A stretch of DNA of 64,000 nucleotides. It comes from Litorivicinus sp. GTDB taxonomy: Bacteria > Pseudomonadota > Gammaproteobacteria > Pseudomonadales > Litorivicinaceae. The stretch is taken from the NCBI GenBank assembly GCA_028339155.1, contig JAOLBK010000004.1, forward strand, positions 107,066-171,065, given 5' to 3'. Shown piece after piece: positions 29,066 to 43,326 of the stretch; within the stretch, counting starts at the first letter, position 1, and each line of letters opens with the position of its first letter. The notes beneath the pieces are model-generated. The model saw only the letters and a program-made list of their open reading frames with translations. It was not told the origin of the DNA and searched no databases. A program made the translations under genes and the position numbers.

Positions 29066-29851
29066 ATGAAGACGTCTGATGTCGCGATCAATGCGGTCCG
29101 CGCTGGAGGATTACGTGCTCTTGAATATTTTGAACAACGAGATAGCTTGATCATTGATCTCAAAGGCCCGCAGGACTATGTCACTCAGGCGGACCGTAAT
29201 GTGGAGCGACTCATTATTGAGCTACTGAGTGCTGAGTTCCCAGAAGATGGTTTTCTTGGAGAAGAATCTGAGCAGATTCCCGGTGGGCGTCAATGGGTTA
29301 TTGACCCGATCGATGGAACTTCAAATTTTCTTAGAGGAATGCCTTATTTCTGCACGACGCTTGCCCTTGTCGAAAATGAACAAGTATTGGGTGGATGGAT
29401 TTATGATCCGACCAGGGATGCAATGTATTCCGCAGAAAAAGGACAAGGCGCCTTTTGTAACGGTTCCGCACTTCGGCCAACATGGAGAGCGAGTTTTGCG
29501 ACAGCACTGGTCGGAATTTGCCATAGCTCAAAATTAACGGCACAGGAACTCGCCAATAGAATCACTGGAGCACTTGAGAGAGGCGCCATCCTCCGACAAC
29601 CTGGGGCAGCGGCTTTAATGCTCTGTGATCTGGCATCTGGTCGTTTGGATGCCCTTTTTGATTTGCACCTCAAACCCTGGGATTCTATTGCCGGTCTTCT
29701 CATTGCATCAGAAGCAGGGGCAAAGGTTAGTCACTATCTAGCGGATCCCAACTGGCGCATTAGCCCGCAACCAACACTTGCATGCGCGCCTAAAATCTAT
29801 GATGAGCTTTGCGGACTGTGGCCTGAGGCAACAGCCGTAAAGTTGCTCTAA
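29066..29851 (+). CDS. Inositol monophosphatase family protein
   Basis: FLGEESEQ, WVIDPIDGTSNFLRGMPYFCTTLAL, KPWDSIAGLLIASEAGAKVS. Confidence 0.9.
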   Translation: MKTSDVAINAVRAGGLRALEYFEQRDSLIIDLKGPQDYVTQADRNVERLIIELLSAEFPEDGFLGEESEQIPGGRQWVIDPIDGTSNFLRGMPYFCTTLALVENEQVLGGWIYDPTRDAMYSAEKGQGAFCNGSALRPTWRASFATALVGICHSSKLTAQELANRITGALERGAILRQPGAAALMLCDLASGRLDALFDLHLKPWDSIAGLLIASEAGAKVSHYLADPNWRISPQPTLACAPKIYDELCGLWPEATAVKLL

Positions 29852-30018
29852 AAACCGACCAGAAGAAAATCAGTCGGCGCAACACCCCCTGCGACTGCAT
29901 TCAATGCTCGCTGATCTCTCTTGGCTAAGTTACGAAGTTCAGTAGGGGCACTCACTGGCACAGTGCTGGCGGTCAGTAAACAACTCCCAAAACCAGCACC
30001 GAACCAGCGCAAGATCAC
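29848..30018 (-). CDS. Small ORF (56 aa) coupled to htpG stop; not in the supplied track
   Basis: GTG start overlaps htpG TGA as GTGA; (M)ILRWFGAGFGSCLLTASTVPVSAPTELRNLAKRDQRALNAVAGGVAPTDFLLVGF*. Confidence 0.5.
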   Translation of the reverse strand: MILRWFGAGFGSCLLTASTVPVSAPTELRNLAKRDQRALNAVAGGVAPTDFLLVGF

Positions 30019-31907
30019 CGAGCTAATTCGGACAACAATGCATTCACACGACGAAGATAACCAGGCGCATCTTCAAGCTTACCTTCTGCACCAAGCTGCG
30101 CATGATCATACACAAGACGAGCAAGCTCACCGAACCGGTCGTCATCGGTTTCAACTTCAAGACGTTTCAATAAACCATGTTCTGCATTCACTTCAAGAAT
30201 TGGCTTAGATACAGGCATTGGCTGACCTGCCGCTTCCATAATCTGCCTCATCTGAGGGCCCATATCTTGTTCAGTAAGAATCAAAACAGCGGCTGAGTCC
30301 GTCAAACGAACTGAAGGCTTTACATCAGACACCTGATCCACCAACGCATCTTTCATGCGTTCAAACAGCGCCTTATGCTCCTTAGATTGTTCCTTTTCTT
30401 CTTTATCATCCCCACCACTCTCACCCGGCAGTTCGAGACCATCGCGCGTCACATCAACAAATTGATATTCTTTATAAGAATTCAAATACCCCATCAACCA
30501 CTCATCAATTCGATCAGATAGGAGTAGAACTTCAATCCCACGCTTTTTCAGAGCCTCAAGGTAGGGCGAACCGAGAGCATTGGTGTGTGACTCACTAACG
30601 AGATAGTAAATAGCCTTCTGTTCATCAACCAAGCGACCAATATAATCTTCGATACTTACTGTCTGCTTAGCATCTTGGGTAACAGTCGACGTAAAACGAA
30701 GCAACTTAGTGATGCGTTCTTTATTCTGCTGATCTTCAGCAGGGCCTTCTTTGAGGCACTCTCCAAAAATGTTCCAAAATTTCTGATATTTTTCAGGATC
30801 ATCTTTCGCTAACTTGGCCAGCATATCGAGTGCCCGACGCGTGACCGCCGATTTCATTGACTCCACACGAGCATCTTTTTGCAAGATCTCACGAGACACA
30901 TTCAAGCTCAGATCCGCAGAATCGACCACACCACGGATAAAGCGAAGGTAAAGTGGCAAGAACTCTTCAGCACGGTCCATAATAAAAACACGCTGCACAT
31001 AGAGCTTAAGCCCCCGTGGACTCTCTCGATTCCATAAATCGAACGGCGCACGTGCTGGCAAATACAATAAACCAGTGTAATCAGTCTTACCTTCTACCTT
31101 GTGATGGCTCCAAGCCATGGGATCTTCGAAGTCGTGAGCCACATGCTTATAAAACTCTGTGTATTCTTCGTCACTCACATCATTCCTGGGCCGAGTCCAT
31201 AAAGCAGTGGCCTGATTAACTTGTTCCCACTCAGAAACAGTCTCAGTATCTACATCACTCTTCGAGTCCGATAACAAAAACACTGGGATCGAAACATGGT
31301 CAGAGTACTTAGTGACTAAATGCCGGATCCGATATGACTCGCCAAACTCACTGGCATCTTCTTTCAGAGACATGCGAATCTCGGTACCACGCGTCTCTCG
31401 CCCGATAGTTTTAATGGTGTATTGACCATCACCTTCTGAAGACCACTCAACCGCTTCTGCAGCGTCGGCACCTGCGCGGCGAGTTCTCACAACAACCCGA
31501 TCAGCAACAATAAACGCGGAATAAAATCCAACACCAAATTGACCAATTAAATTGGCATCAGATTTGGTATCGCCGGATAGATTCTTTAAGAAATCTGCAG
31601 TACCTGATTTGGCAATCGTTCCTAAATTTTGAACGACCTCGTCACGAGTCATCCCAATCCCAGTGTCGGAGATCACAAGCTCCTTCGTTTCTGGATCGAT
31701 TTCTATTCTCACCACAAGGTCAGTATCCCCGGCCATCAATTCCGAATCATCCAATGCAAGAAAACGGAGTTTATCGCATGCATCGTTCGAGTTTGATATC
31801 AGCTCGCGTAAAAAGATTTCGCGGTTTGAGTAAAGAGAATGCACCATCAGGTGTAACAGTTGCTTGACTTCGGTTTGAAATCCTAGAGTTTGTTCGTTTT
31901 CAGCCAT
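30015..31907 (-). CDS. htpG: Chaperone HtpG (Hsp90)
   Basis: MAENEQTLGFQTEVKQLLHLMVHSLYSNREIFLRELISNSNDACDKLR. Confidence 0.96.
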   Translation of the reverse strand: MAENEQTLGFQTEVKQLLHLMVHSLYSNREIFLRELISNSNDACDKLRFLALDDSELMAGDTDLVVRIEIDPETKELVISDTGIGMTRDEVVQNLGTIAKSGTADFLKNLSGDTKSDANLIGQFGVGFYSAFIVADRVVVRTRRAGADAAEAVEWSSEGDGQYTIKTIGRETRGTEIRMSLKEDASEFGESYRIRHLVTKYSDHVSIPVFLLSDSKSDVDTETVSEWEQVNQATALWTRPRNDVSDEEYTEFYKHVAHDFEDPMAWSHHKVEGKTDYTGLLYLPARAPFDLWNRESPRGLKLYVQRVFIMDRAEEFLPLYLRFIRGVVDSADLSLNVSREILQKDARVESMKSAVTRRALDMLAKLAKDDPEKYQKFWNIFGECLKEGPAEDQQNKERITKLLRFTSTVTQDAKQTVSIEDYIGRLVDEQKAIYYLVSESHTNALGSPYLEALKKRGIEVLLLSDRIDEWLMGYLNSYKEYQFVDVTRDGLELPGESGGDDKEEKEQSKEHKALFERMKDALVDQVSDVKPSVRLTDSAAVLILTEQDMGPQMRQIMEAAGQPMPVSKPILEVNAEHGLLKRLEVETDDDRFGELARLVYDHAQLGAEGKLEDAPGYLRRVNALLSELAR

Positions 31908-31975
31908 CTTTCTAATCACTATTGGTCATTGAGAATTTGTGCTGAATTAATGCGGACGAATTTCTAAATTCCAAG

Positions 31976-32008
31976 CAAAAAAAAACCCCAAATCCAAGAA
32001 TTCGGGGT
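31976..32008 (-). terminator. Rho-independent terminator of the suc operon
   Basis: Reverse strand ACCCCGAAT-TCTTGG-ATTTGGGGT followed by a run of T. Confidence 0.85.
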
Positions 32009-32057
32009 CTTCCACTACCCTTATTGGCAGCGATCAGGCATCGCTAACCAAGCTAAG

Positions 32058-32930
32058 CTACCAACCAGTCGCTTCTTTCAACGTCAAACCAATTTCAGCC
32101 AAGTTTCGAGTCACGCTCACGCCGGCCGATTCAAGTGCCGTAAACTTTTCAGCAGCCGTTCCTTTGCCTCCTGAGATAATGGCGCCCGCATGGCCCATAC
32201 GCTTCCCTGGTGGCGCCGTAACTCCTGCAATATAACTAACAACAGGCTTCGTAACATTGTGCTTGATGAACTCAGCAGCCTCTTCCTCAGCCGTCCCCCC
32301 GATTTCACCAATCATAACAATGGCTTCAGTTAGCGGATCCTTCTGAAAGCGCGATAAGACATCGATAAAATTCGTTCCTGGAATAGGATCTCCACCAATA
32401 CCAACACACGTAGACTGGCCAAAGCCCATATCAGTGGTTTGCTTTACTGCCTCGTAAGTCAGCGTGCCCGAACGGGACACAACTCCGACCTTGCCTTTTA
32501 AATGGATGTGGCCCGGCATGATTCCAATTTTACATTCGTCGGGCGTTATGATCCCTGGGCAATTGGGACCAATAAGAACAACCCCTGCATTATCACAAGC
32601 AACTTTACACTTCAGCATATCGAGCGTTGGAACACCTTCAGTAATGCAAACAATCACTTCAATGCCCGCGTCTAGAGCCTCCATAATGGAGTCCATCACA
32701 AAGGGTGCCGGAACATATATTACTGACGCATCAGCACCAGTCTCAGCCACAGCATTCGACACAGTATTGAATACAGGTAACCCCAAATGTACCGCCCCAC
32801 CTTTCCCCGGAGTCACGCCGCCAACCATTTGGGTACCATAGGCAATCGCCTGCTCAGAATGGAAGGTGCCATTCTTACCAGTGAAGCCTTGGCAAATTAC
32901 CTTAGTATCCTTGTTAACTAAAATGCTCAT
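32058..32930 (-). CDS. sucD: Succinate--CoA ligase subunit alpha
   Basis: [52 protein letters not shown]. Confidence 0.97.
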   Translation of the reverse strand: MSILVNKDTKVICQGFTGKNGTFHSEQAIAYGTQMVGGVTPGKGGAVHLGLPVFNTVSNAVAETGADASVIYVPAPFVMDSIMEALDAGIEVIVCITEGVPTLDMLKCKVACDNAGVVLIGPNCPGIITPDECKIGIMPGHIHLKGKVGVVSRSGTLTYEAVKQTTDMGFGQSTCVGIGGDPIPGTNFIDVLSRFQKDPLTEAIVMIGEIGGTAEEEAAEFIKHNVTKPVVSYIAGVTAPPGKRMGHAGAIISGGKGTAAEKFTALESAGVSVTRNLAEIGLTLKEATGW

Positions 32931-34096
32931 GATACACCTCCCGCCGCCGCTACCACTTTTTGTGCCGCATCCGCGAGGCTCTCACCCGCAATAATATTCA
33001 GACTGGACTGGCTTAGTATCGCCGCACCTTTATCCGCGCTATTACCCTCGAGACGGACCACAACAGGTACCTTAACGCCGACTTCTTCGACTGCACCAAT
33101 GATACCCTCAGCAATCATATCGCAACGGACAATGCCACCGAAAATATTCACGAAGACTGCTTTTACATTTTCATCGGAGAGGATGATTTTAAAAGCTTCA
33201 GCGACTCGCTCTTTAGTGGCACCACCGCCAACATCGAGAAAGTTTGCGGGACTGCCTCCATATAATTGAACCGTATCCATCGTGCCCATCGCAAGGCCAG
33301 CACCATTCACCATGCAACCAATGTCGCCATCTAACGCAACGTAGTTAAGATCCCACTTTGCAGCCTGACCCTCACGCTCGTCATCTTGTGATGGATCATG
33401 CATCGCAACAAGCTCTGGATGCCGATACAACGCATTGGAATCAATAACGACTTTTGCGTCCAAGCAATGCAGGTCTCCTTCACCAGTAATCACAAGCGGG
33501 TTAACTTCAATCAGGGCAACGTCTTTCTCGTCGAATAGTTTAGCGAGCCCAAGAAAAATTTGAGTGAACTGCTTTATTTGAATTGGATTAAGACCAAGTT
33601 TGAAACCAATTTCTCGAGCCTGGTAGGGCTGCGCGCCGACCAATGGATTAATTGCAGCCTTCAAAATCTTTTCAGGAGTCTCGTGAGCTACTTTTTCAAT
33701 TTCAACGCCTCCCTCAGTAGAGGCCATAAAAACGATTCGCCGGGAAGACCTGTCAATAACAGCACCCAGATACAACTCATTAGCAATATCAGAACATGTT
33801 TCAATCAAGATTTTTGATACCGGCTGACCCTTAGCATCTGTTTGATAAGTGACCAACCGATTACCGATGTGACGATCACAAAACTCGCGAATTTCCGCTT
33901 CTGTTTTGACCAACTTGACGCCACCTGATTTACCGCGCCCACCCGCATGAACCTGGGCCTTGACTACCCAAGCATTGCCACCAATTTTCTTTGCAGCCGC
34001 AAGAACCTCATTTGTGTTATCGCAAGCCATCCCGTCAGAGACTGGTAACCCGTATTCGCGGAACAAGGCTTTGCCCTGATATTCATGGAGATTCAT
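32927..34096 (-). CDS. sucC: Succinate--CoA ligase subunit beta
   Basis: [39 protein letters not shown]. Confidence 0.97.
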   Translation of the reverse strand: MNLHEYQGKALFREYGLPVSDGMACDNTNEVLAAAKKIGGNAWVVKAQVHAGGRGKSGGVKLVKTEAEIREFCDRHIGNRLVTYQTDAKGQPVSKILIETCSDIANELYLGAVIDRSSRRIVFMASTEGGVEIEKVAHETPEKILKAAINPLVGAQPYQAREIGFKLGLNPIQIKQFTQIFLGLAKLFDEKDVALIEVNPLVITGEGDLHCLDAKVVIDSNALYRHPELVAMHDPSQDDEREGQAAKWDLNYVALDGDIGCMVNGAGLAMGTMDTVQLYGGSPANFLDVGGGATKERVAEAFKIILSDENVKAVFVNIFGGIVRCDMIAEGIIGAVEEVGVKVPVVVRLEGNSADKGAAILSQSSLNIIAGESLADAAQKVVAAAGGVS

Positions 34097-34190
34097 AACT
34101 TCACGTCACTTTTTTCGGACTAATAAAACGCCGGCAATTTACCGGCAACGTCGTAAACTAGTGTTGGCTTAACCAACCCCAGCACTGCAA

Positions 34191-36841
<2,651 letters not shown>

Positions 36842-36873
36842 TGTTTTTCCTTAAATTGCCACGTTCTATGAGC

Positions 36874-39705
36874 TTATCCCTCAAGAGCGTCCTGAATGAG
36901 CGAGTGTTGTTGTGAAACATGTAATGCCATGTAACCAGCAGCCGGAGTCGCTGCTGCTGGCCGGCCCGCGTATCGCAAATACTTTTGTGGTAAATGCTTC
37001 CACATCGCGTTCAGCATATTCTGCTGGCTTTGAAACCATGCACCTTGATTCATCGGTTCTTCCTGACACCAAACGAGCTCGTCCATGTTCTCGTAAGGCG
37101 CAAGTGCTTCTAAAAGATCATCCTCAGGAAACGGATAAATTTGCTCAAGTCGCAGTATTGCGCGGTCGTTAATGCTGTGCTCGGACCTATGAGCTTCTAG
37201 ATCGTAATAAACCTTACCTGAACAAAGAACGACTTTCTTCACAGTCTTTGGATCGATTTCTGAAACATCCTGAATAACCGTCTGGAACTTGCCGTGAGCC
37301 AACTCTTCCAAGGTGGATACTGCCTCTTTTTTTCTGAGCAAAGACTTTGGGCTCATTACAATCAAAGGCTTCCTGAGGGGGCGGATCGCTTGCCGTCTGA
37401 GTATATGAAAAATTTGTGCCGGCGTCGAAGGCACGCATACCTGGATATTATTCTCCGCACTCAGTTGCAGAAAACGTTCAAGACGCGCCGAACTATGCTC
37501 TGGGCCTTGGCCCTCATATCCATGTGGCAACAGCATCGTCAGACCGCACAAACGACCCCACTTTAATTCACCAGATGTAATAAATTGATCAATTACTACC
37601 TGGGCACCGTTGGCAAAATCACCGAACTGCGCTTCCCAGATTGTGAGCGTTAATGGTTCTGTAGTGGCATATCCATATTCAAAAGCCAGCGCAGCTTCTT
37701 CAGACAAAAATGAATCATACAAATCGAAACGCGGCTGCTCGGGCGATATGCATTGCAGTGGCGTGTATGCCTCACCCGTTTTCTGGTCATGCAACGTGGC
37801 TTGACGGTGTGAAAACGTACCCCTACCAACATCCTGGCCAGTAAATCGGATTCCAACATCTTGATCAAGCAAAGTGGCATAAGCGAGAGTTTCCGCAAAA
37901 CCCCAGTTACAAGGCAATGTGCCAGCGGCCATCTTACGACGATCGTCATAGGTTTTATCAACTTGCTTTTGCATGACAAACCCTTCAGGCGCAGTATTAA
38001 TCTGCTGCCCAAGTTCCTTCAGCCGATCGATCGGAAAACTGGTGTCGTGATCTGCTGTCCATTCATGCCCGAGATAAGGAGACCAATTCACGAAAAGCTT
38101 TGAGTCAGGCTCTCGAACTAAACTCTTGACCACTGAATCACCAGCATCCAAAGCATCTCGATATCCAACCTCCATGCGCTTCACATCTTCATCTGTTAGC
38201 ACACCACTACTAACCAAATGCTCTGCATACAACGCCCGCGTGGTTTTTTGCTGCTTGATCTGAGAGTACATCAGTGGCTGCGTGGTACTTGGTTCGTCCG
38301 CCTCGTTGTGGCCTCTACGCCGATAGCAGATCAGATCGATCACGATATCTTTCTTAAATTCATACCGATAGTCGACTGCCAGTTGAGTCACAAAATTGAC
38401 TGCTTCAATGTCATCTGCGTTGACATGAAAAATCGGTGCCTGGACCATTTTAGCGACGTCTGTGCAGTATTCAGTTGACCGAGAGTCTTCTCTCTTAGCG
38501 GTCGTAAATCCGACTTGATTATTGACAACAACATGCAGCGTTCCACCTGTCCTGAACGCACGAGTTTGCGACATCTGAAAAGTTTCCATCACGACACCTT
38601 GGCCAGCAAACGCTGCATCTCCATGAATCGAGATTGGCACCACAAGAGCTCCAGAAGGATCATTCCTTCGATCTTGCCGAGCCCTCACGCTGCCTTCAAC
38701 AACAGGCGAAACAATTTCCAGGTGAGATGGATTAAACGCCATCGCGAGATGGACCTCTCCCCCCGACGTCGAAATGTTAGAACTAAAGCCCTGGTGGTAC
38801 TTCACATCACCATGATGATCAAACGTCGCTTTGCCATCAAACTCATCAAATAAGTCTTTGGGGCTTTTTCCAAGCGTATTAACCAGAAGGTTTAAACGCC
38901 CACGATGAGCCATACCAATTACAACTTCTTTAGCACCATGCGATCCGGCACGTTGTATCAGCTCATCCATACAAGGAATCAAAGATTCACCACCTTCCAG
39001 ACCAAACCTCTTGGTTCCTGGATAACGAGATTGCAAATATTTTTCTAGGCCTTCGGCTGCTGTAAGCCGTTCTAATAAATTGGTTTTTACTTCAATCGGG
39101 TACTCGGGCTTACCCTGAACGGCTTCGATCCGATTTTGCAACCACAGTCGCTCCTCGGTATCGACAATATGCATGTATTCAGTACCAACTGAACCACAAT
39201 AAGATTTCTCCAACACCATTAATAACTCTGCCAGTGGTGCCTCGGGCATGTTGAAATTCTGCATTCCTATCTGGAATACCGTATCAAGATCAGACGAAGA
39301 TAATCCATGAAAACCCAAGTCCAAATCAGGAACTCGCTCTCTGGCCATTAGATTCAGAGGATCAAGATTAGCTTTTTGATGTCCACGAATACGGTACGCA
39401 TTAATCAGTCGCTGTACCTGAACTTGTTTGCGATCAAAATCAGACGAAACAGACGCTGACCCAGCAGAAACGGCTCGACCACGATTCTTACCCATCAAAA
39501 GGAATTGTTGTTGAACAGTCGAGTGGGATAAGTCTCCGCCGATGGCTCCTTCAACGCGAGGGAGCCCATCAAAATATTCACGCCACTCATTAGACACACT
39601 GTTGGGATTGGCAAGATAGAGCTCAAATTGCTCATCTAAATAGTACAAATTACCCCCAGCCAAATGCGAGGATTTAAGGCTTTGCTCCATTGACCCTTCA
39701 GACAT
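36874..39705 (-). CDS. sucA: 2-oxoglutarate dehydrogenase E1
   Basis: FGLEGGESLIPCMDELI, GMAHRGRLNLLVN, start at internal Met chosen (ORF opens at 39792). Confidence 0.96.
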   Translation of the reverse strand: MSEGSMEQSLKSSHLAGGNLYYLDEQFELYLANPNSVSNEWREYFDGLPRVEGAIGGDLSHSTVQQQFLLMGKNRGRAVSAGSASVSSDFDRKQVQVQRLINAYRIRGHQKANLDPLNLMARERVPDLDLGFHGLSSSDLDTVFQIGMQNFNMPEAPLAELLMVLEKSYCGSVGTEYMHIVDTEERLWLQNRIEAVQGKPEYPIEVKTNLLERLTAAEGLEKYLQSRYPGTKRFGLEGGESLIPCMDELIQRAGSHGAKEVVIGMAHRGRLNLLVNTLGKSPKDLFDEFDGKATFDHHGDVKYHQGFSSNISTSGGEVHLAMAFNPSHLEIVSPVVEGSVRARQDRRNDPSGALVVPISIHGDAAFAGQGVVMETFQMSQTRAFRTGGTLHVVVNNQVGFTTAKREDSRSTEYCTDVAKMVQAPIFHVNADDIEAVNFVTQLAVDYRYEFKKDIVIDLICYRRRGHNEADEPSTTQPLMYSQIKQQKTTRALYAEHLVSSGVLTDEDVKRMEVGYRDALDAGDSVVKSLVREPDSKLFVNWSPYLGHEWTADHDTSFPIDRLKELGQQINTAPEGFVMQKQVDKTYDDRRKMAAGTLPCNWGFAETLAYATLLDQDVGIRFTGQDVGRGTFSHRQATLHDQKTGEAYTPLQCISPEQPRFDLYDSFLSEEAALAFEYGYATTEPLTLTIWEAQFGDFANGAQVVIDQFITSGELKWGRLCGLTMLLPHGYEGQGPEHSSARLERFLQLSAENNIQVCVPSTPAQIFHILRRQAIRPLRKPLIVMSPKSLLRKKEAVSTLEELAHGKFQTVIQDVSEIDPKTVKKVVLCSGKVYYDLEAHRSEHSINDRAILRLEQIYPFPEDDLLEALAPYENMDELVWCQEEPMNQGAWFQSQQNMLNAMWKHLPQKYLRYAGRPAAATPAAGYMALHVSQQHSLIQDALEG

Positions 39706-39881
39706 TAATGCTCTCCCCAGAACTGAAGCCTGTCTTGACATCGTTCTGGCAAGACATTCCGAGCCTTGGTCCCATTGTGACGTACACTTCAATTATTACT
39801 TACATCGTTTCAATCAACGTTGGAGCCAAGAATTAGCCCTGAGCCCCAACAACACGCCTTCACCAAATCAGGCAAATTGGC

Positions 39882-40586
39882 TCAGGTGGCCCGAGACAAC
39901 AACATATCCCGAATATGTCCAATCGCTTTGGTCGGATTAAGACCCTTTGGGCACACTGAAACGCAGTTCATAATCCCACGACAACGGAACACACTAAAGG
40001 GATCATCTAACTCACTTAATCGTTCACTAGTCGCTTCATCCCGGTTATCCGCCAAGAACCTATATGCTTGAAGAAGGCCAGCCGGACCAACGAATTTTTC
40101 AGGATTCCACCAGAACGAAGGGCAACTAGTCGAGCAACATGCACAAAGAATACATTCATAAAGACCATCTAACTTTGCACGGTCTTCAGGAGATTGTAGG
40201 CGCTCACGCCCACTGGCGGGGGTCGTATTCTGTAAATATGGCTTAATTCGTTCATATTGCTTATAAAAAATAGCCATATCCACCACTAGATCGCGGATAA
40301 CGGGTAGGCCAGGAAGCGGCCTCACAACGAGCTTATTATTTTTCGCCACTTCAGAAATAGGGGTGATGCAAGCCAAACCATTCTTGCCATTCATATTCAT
40401 GCCATCTGAGCCACACACACCTTCACGGCATGACCGACGATATGACAAGGTTTCATCCTTTTCTTTAATGAGATTCAGAACATCCAAAACCATTAAATCC
40501 TTGCCCTCAGGCATATCCACATCAATATCCTGCATATAAGGCTCACGGTCCGTTTCAGGGTTGTATCGATAAATACTAATTAACAT
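39882..40586 (-). CDS. sdhB: Succinate dehydrogenase iron-sulfur subunit
   Basis: SCREGVCGSDGMNMNGKNGLAC, CILCACCSTSCPSFWWN, CRGIMNCVSVCPKGLNP. Confidence 0.97.
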   Translation of the reverse strand: MLISIYRYNPETDREPYMQDIDVDMPEGKDLMVLDVLNLIKEKDETLSYRRSCREGVCGSDGMNMNGKNGLACITPISEVAKNNKLVVRPLPGLPVIRDLVVDMAIFYKQYERIKPYLQNTTPASGRERLQSPEDRAKLDGLYECILCACCSTSCPSFWWNPEKFVGPAGLLQAYRFLADNRDEATSERLSELDDPFSVFRCRGIMNCVSVCPKGLNPTKAIGHIRDMLLSRAT

Positions 40587-40597
40587 TTCTATTCCCC

Positions 40598-42367
40598 TTA
40601 ATACGTTCGTTCTTTCGGTTCGAAGGTTTCAACCGTCTTTGGCGTAAAATTAACATCACGCTTTTCGAGCGTTTGATTAATTGGATCATACAGAGAGTGG
40701 CACAACCAGTTTGCATCATCACGATCCGGGAAATCCCGACGGGAGTGCGCACCCCGACTTTCGGTCCGCTCATCTGAAGAAATTGCGGTAGCCTCAGCAA
40801 TCTCAAACAAGTTCTGTAACTCTAAGGCCTCCATACGTGCTGTATTAAACGCCTTCGATTTATCCTGAATCACCAAATTAGCAATTCGACCTCGCATTAC
40901 GGAGAGTTCCTCTCGTCCCTTTTTCATGAAGTCCCCATCACGAAATACACCAAAGTAATTTTGCATACACGATTGCAACTCTCTTTTGAGAGTTGCTGTG
41001 TCCTCACCCTTTTCATTCGAGTCCAACCTATTTAAGCGGCTCATCGCATGACTTATATCCTCTTCCGAGGCCTGTCGATGATCGATACCTTGATGAAGCT
41101 GTTCCTCAATAAACAAACCGGCCGCCCGCCCAAAGACTACAAGATCTAGGAGCGAATTCCCGCCTAATCGATTGGCACCATGCACGGAGACGCACGCGGC
41201 CTCACCACATGAATAAAGACCCGGAATAATCTGATCTTCTCCATTGACGCGGGTAATGGCTTGACCATTAATATTCGTTGGAATACCACCCATCATGTAG
41301 TGACAAGTGGGGACTACTGGAATGGGGTTCACTGCAGGATCAACATGTGCAAATGTCTTCGAGAGCTCGGTAATCCCAGGCAAACGCGAGTGAACAATTT
41401 CTTTCCCTAAATGATCCAGCTTGAGATAAACGTGATCACCCATCTCGCCACAGCCCCGGCCTTCAAGAATCTCTGTCATCATCGACCGCGCAACCACATC
41501 CCGACCAGCAAGATCCTTCGCATTCGGAGCATAACGCTCCATAAAACGCTCCCCATCTTTGTTGATCAAGTAACCGCCTTCACCACGACATCCTTCGGTT
41601 ACTAGGGTGCCCGCTCCGTATATACCGGTCGGATGGAACTGCCACATTTCCATATCCTGCATTGCATAGCCAGCTCTCAACGCCATTGCATTACCGTCAC
41701 CGGTGTTAATGTGCGCATTGGTTGTTGACGCATAAATTCGGCCCGCTCCACCTGTTGCGAGCACCGTTGCTTTTGATTCAACGAATACCACTTCACCGGT
41801 TTCGATCTCGATCGCAATAACACCTACAACAACCCCGTCTTGATTGCGCACCAAGTCAACAGCAAACCACTCATTCAGGAATACGGTCTCATTCTTCAAA
41901 TTATTTTGATACAAGGTATGCAATAACGCATGCCCAGTGCGATCCGCTGCGGCACATGTCCGTGCCGCTTGCCCGCCTTTACCGAAATCCTTTGATTGCC
42001 CCCCGAATGGACGCTGGTAGATGCGGCCATTTTCAGTGCGTGAAAATGGCAAGCCCATGTGCTCAAGCTCATATACCGCCTCAGGACCGACCGAACACAT
42101 ATACTCAATAGCGTCCTGATCCCCAATATAATCGGATCCTTTCACTGTATCGTACATATGCCAACGCCAATCATCATTTGGATCGGCACTGGCAATGGCA
42201 CACGTAATCCCGCCCTGCGCAGATACCGTATGCGAGCGAGTTGGGAATACCTTCGTCAGACAGGCCGTTTTGAACCCTGATTTCGCCATTTGCAAAGACG
42301 CGCGCATACCAGCTCCGCCACCACCGATGACCACAGCGTCAAATGACAATTTGCGTAAATTCATCAT
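40598..42367 (-). CDS. sdhA: Succinate dehydrogenase flavoprotein subunit
   Basis: [51 protein letters not shown]. Confidence 0.97.
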   Translation of the reverse strand: MMNLRKLSFDAVVIGGGGAGMRASLQMAKSGFKTACLTKVFPTRSHTVSAQGGITCAIASADPNDDWRWHMYDTVKGSDYIGDQDAIEYMCSVGPEAVYELEHMGLPFSRTENGRIYQRPFGGQSKDFGKGGQAARTCAAADRTGHALLHTLYQNNLKNETVFLNEWFAVDLVRNQDGVVVGVIAIEIETGEVVFVESKATVLATGGAGRIYASTTNAHINTGDGNAMALRAGYAMQDMEMWQFHPTGIYGAGTLVTEGCRGEGGYLINKDGERFMERYAPNAKDLAGRDVVARSMMTEILEGRGCGEMGDHVYLKLDHLGKEIVHSRLPGITELSKTFAHVDPAVNPIPVVPTCHYMMGGIPTNINGQAITRVNGEDQIIPGLYSCGEAACVSVHGANRLGGNSLLDLVVFGRAAGLFIEEQLHQGIDHRQASEEDISHAMSRLNRLDSNEKGEDTATLKRELQSCMQNYFGVFRDGDFMKKGREELSVMRGRIANLVIQDKSKAFNTARMEALELQNLFEIAEATAISSDERTESRGAHSRRDFPDRDDANWLCHSLYDPINQTLEKRDVNFTPKTVETFEPKERTY

Positions 42368-42368
42368 C

Positions 42369-42719
42369 TTAAAATCCCCACAAAATACTGACACCCCAAA
42401 CAACATATACAAATATGCTGATCGCGATCAATCCTAGAAAACCAACACGAAGTCCGCGATGTTTCATGTAATCAGTAGCCACGGTCCAAAGACCGATCCA
42501 AGCATGCGCAGCCATCGCCACAATCGCCAAAAGTGAAAAGATCCGAATCCATGTCTGACCCATAAATCCTTGCCACTGCAAGAATGTTAGATCCGAACCA
42601 TTCATTGCAAGCCAACCGACCATTACTAGCGTGTAAGCCGCCAGTACTAACGCACTGAATCTCTGAACGATCCAATCATGAACCCCACTGCGACCATAAT
42701 TTAGAACACTTGTTACCAT
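42369..42719 (-). CDS. sdhD: Succinate dehydrogenase membrane anchor
   Basis: Position in sdhCDAB; three TM segments; [18 protein letters not shown]. Confidence 0.92.
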   Translation of the reverse strand: MVTSVLNYGRSGVHDWIVQRFSALVLAAYTLVMVGWLAMNGSDLTFLQWQGFMGQTWIRIFSLLAIVAMAAHAWIGLWTVATDYMKHRGLRVGFLGLIAISIFVYVVWGVSILWGF

Positions 42720-43129
42720 ATCCAGACCCCGGCTAAAATCATTAAAGTCACAGCAAGTACCAAAGATATCTTAGCGAATAACTGACCCGATTCGAGTGTT
42801 TCTCCGTAACCCATATCCATAAAAAGATGCTTAATTCCTGCGACGAAGTGATAGGAGAGAGCTGCCAAAATACCCCAAACCACAAAGATAAATAACCCAT
42901 GCTCGAATAAAGCGAGCGCATCGGAGAAGCCTGCTTCGCCATCTAGTGATAGAGCCAGCAAAGCTAGTAAAACGGGACTCCCCAAAAACAGAACGACACC
43001 AGAAACCCTGTGTAGGATGGATGCGATAGCAGTGATTGGAAAATTCAAGGTGGTCAAGTCTAAATTAACTGGGCGGTCTATCGGCGAAGCCATATGCACT
43101 AATCCCTCTTTATTACCCGCAAATTTCAT
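42713..43129 (-). CDS. sdhC: Succinate dehydrogenase cytochrome b556 subunit
   Basis: RPVNLDLTTLNFPITAIASILHRVSGVVLF; HFVAGIKHLFMDMG. Confidence 0.94.
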   Translation of the reverse strand: MKFAGNKEGLVHMASPIDRPVNLDLTTLNFPITAIASILHRVSGVVLFLGSPVLLALLALSLDGEAGFSDALALFEHGLFIFVVWGILAALSYHFVAGIKHLFMDMGYGETLESGQLFAKISLVLAVTLMILAGVWIW

Positions 43130-43326
43130 AATGAACAGTATAGTGTCGGAACGACAACGTTACCAAGTGTAACGCAATGAGTCTTTATACTTAAATCAAC
43201 TGCGGCCAATTGACAGCATCAAACCTCTGTTTATAGTGGGCAACGATTTGATACAGAATACACTGAATAATAGCCTGATAATAACAGTCTATGCAGTAGA
43301 TTTACAGATAGAAGGAGCCAGACACA

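Noticed and set aside
34100-34190. GCCGG-CAATTTA-CCGGC and neighbouring short inverted repeats between lpdA and sucC, considered as a riboswitch
   Set aside because: Arms are only 5 bp with no recognisable riboswitch core; likely an ordinary intercistronic hairpin.
38515-38853. 112-aa + strand ORF opposite sucA
   Set aside because: Antisense shadow ORF; no recognisable domain.
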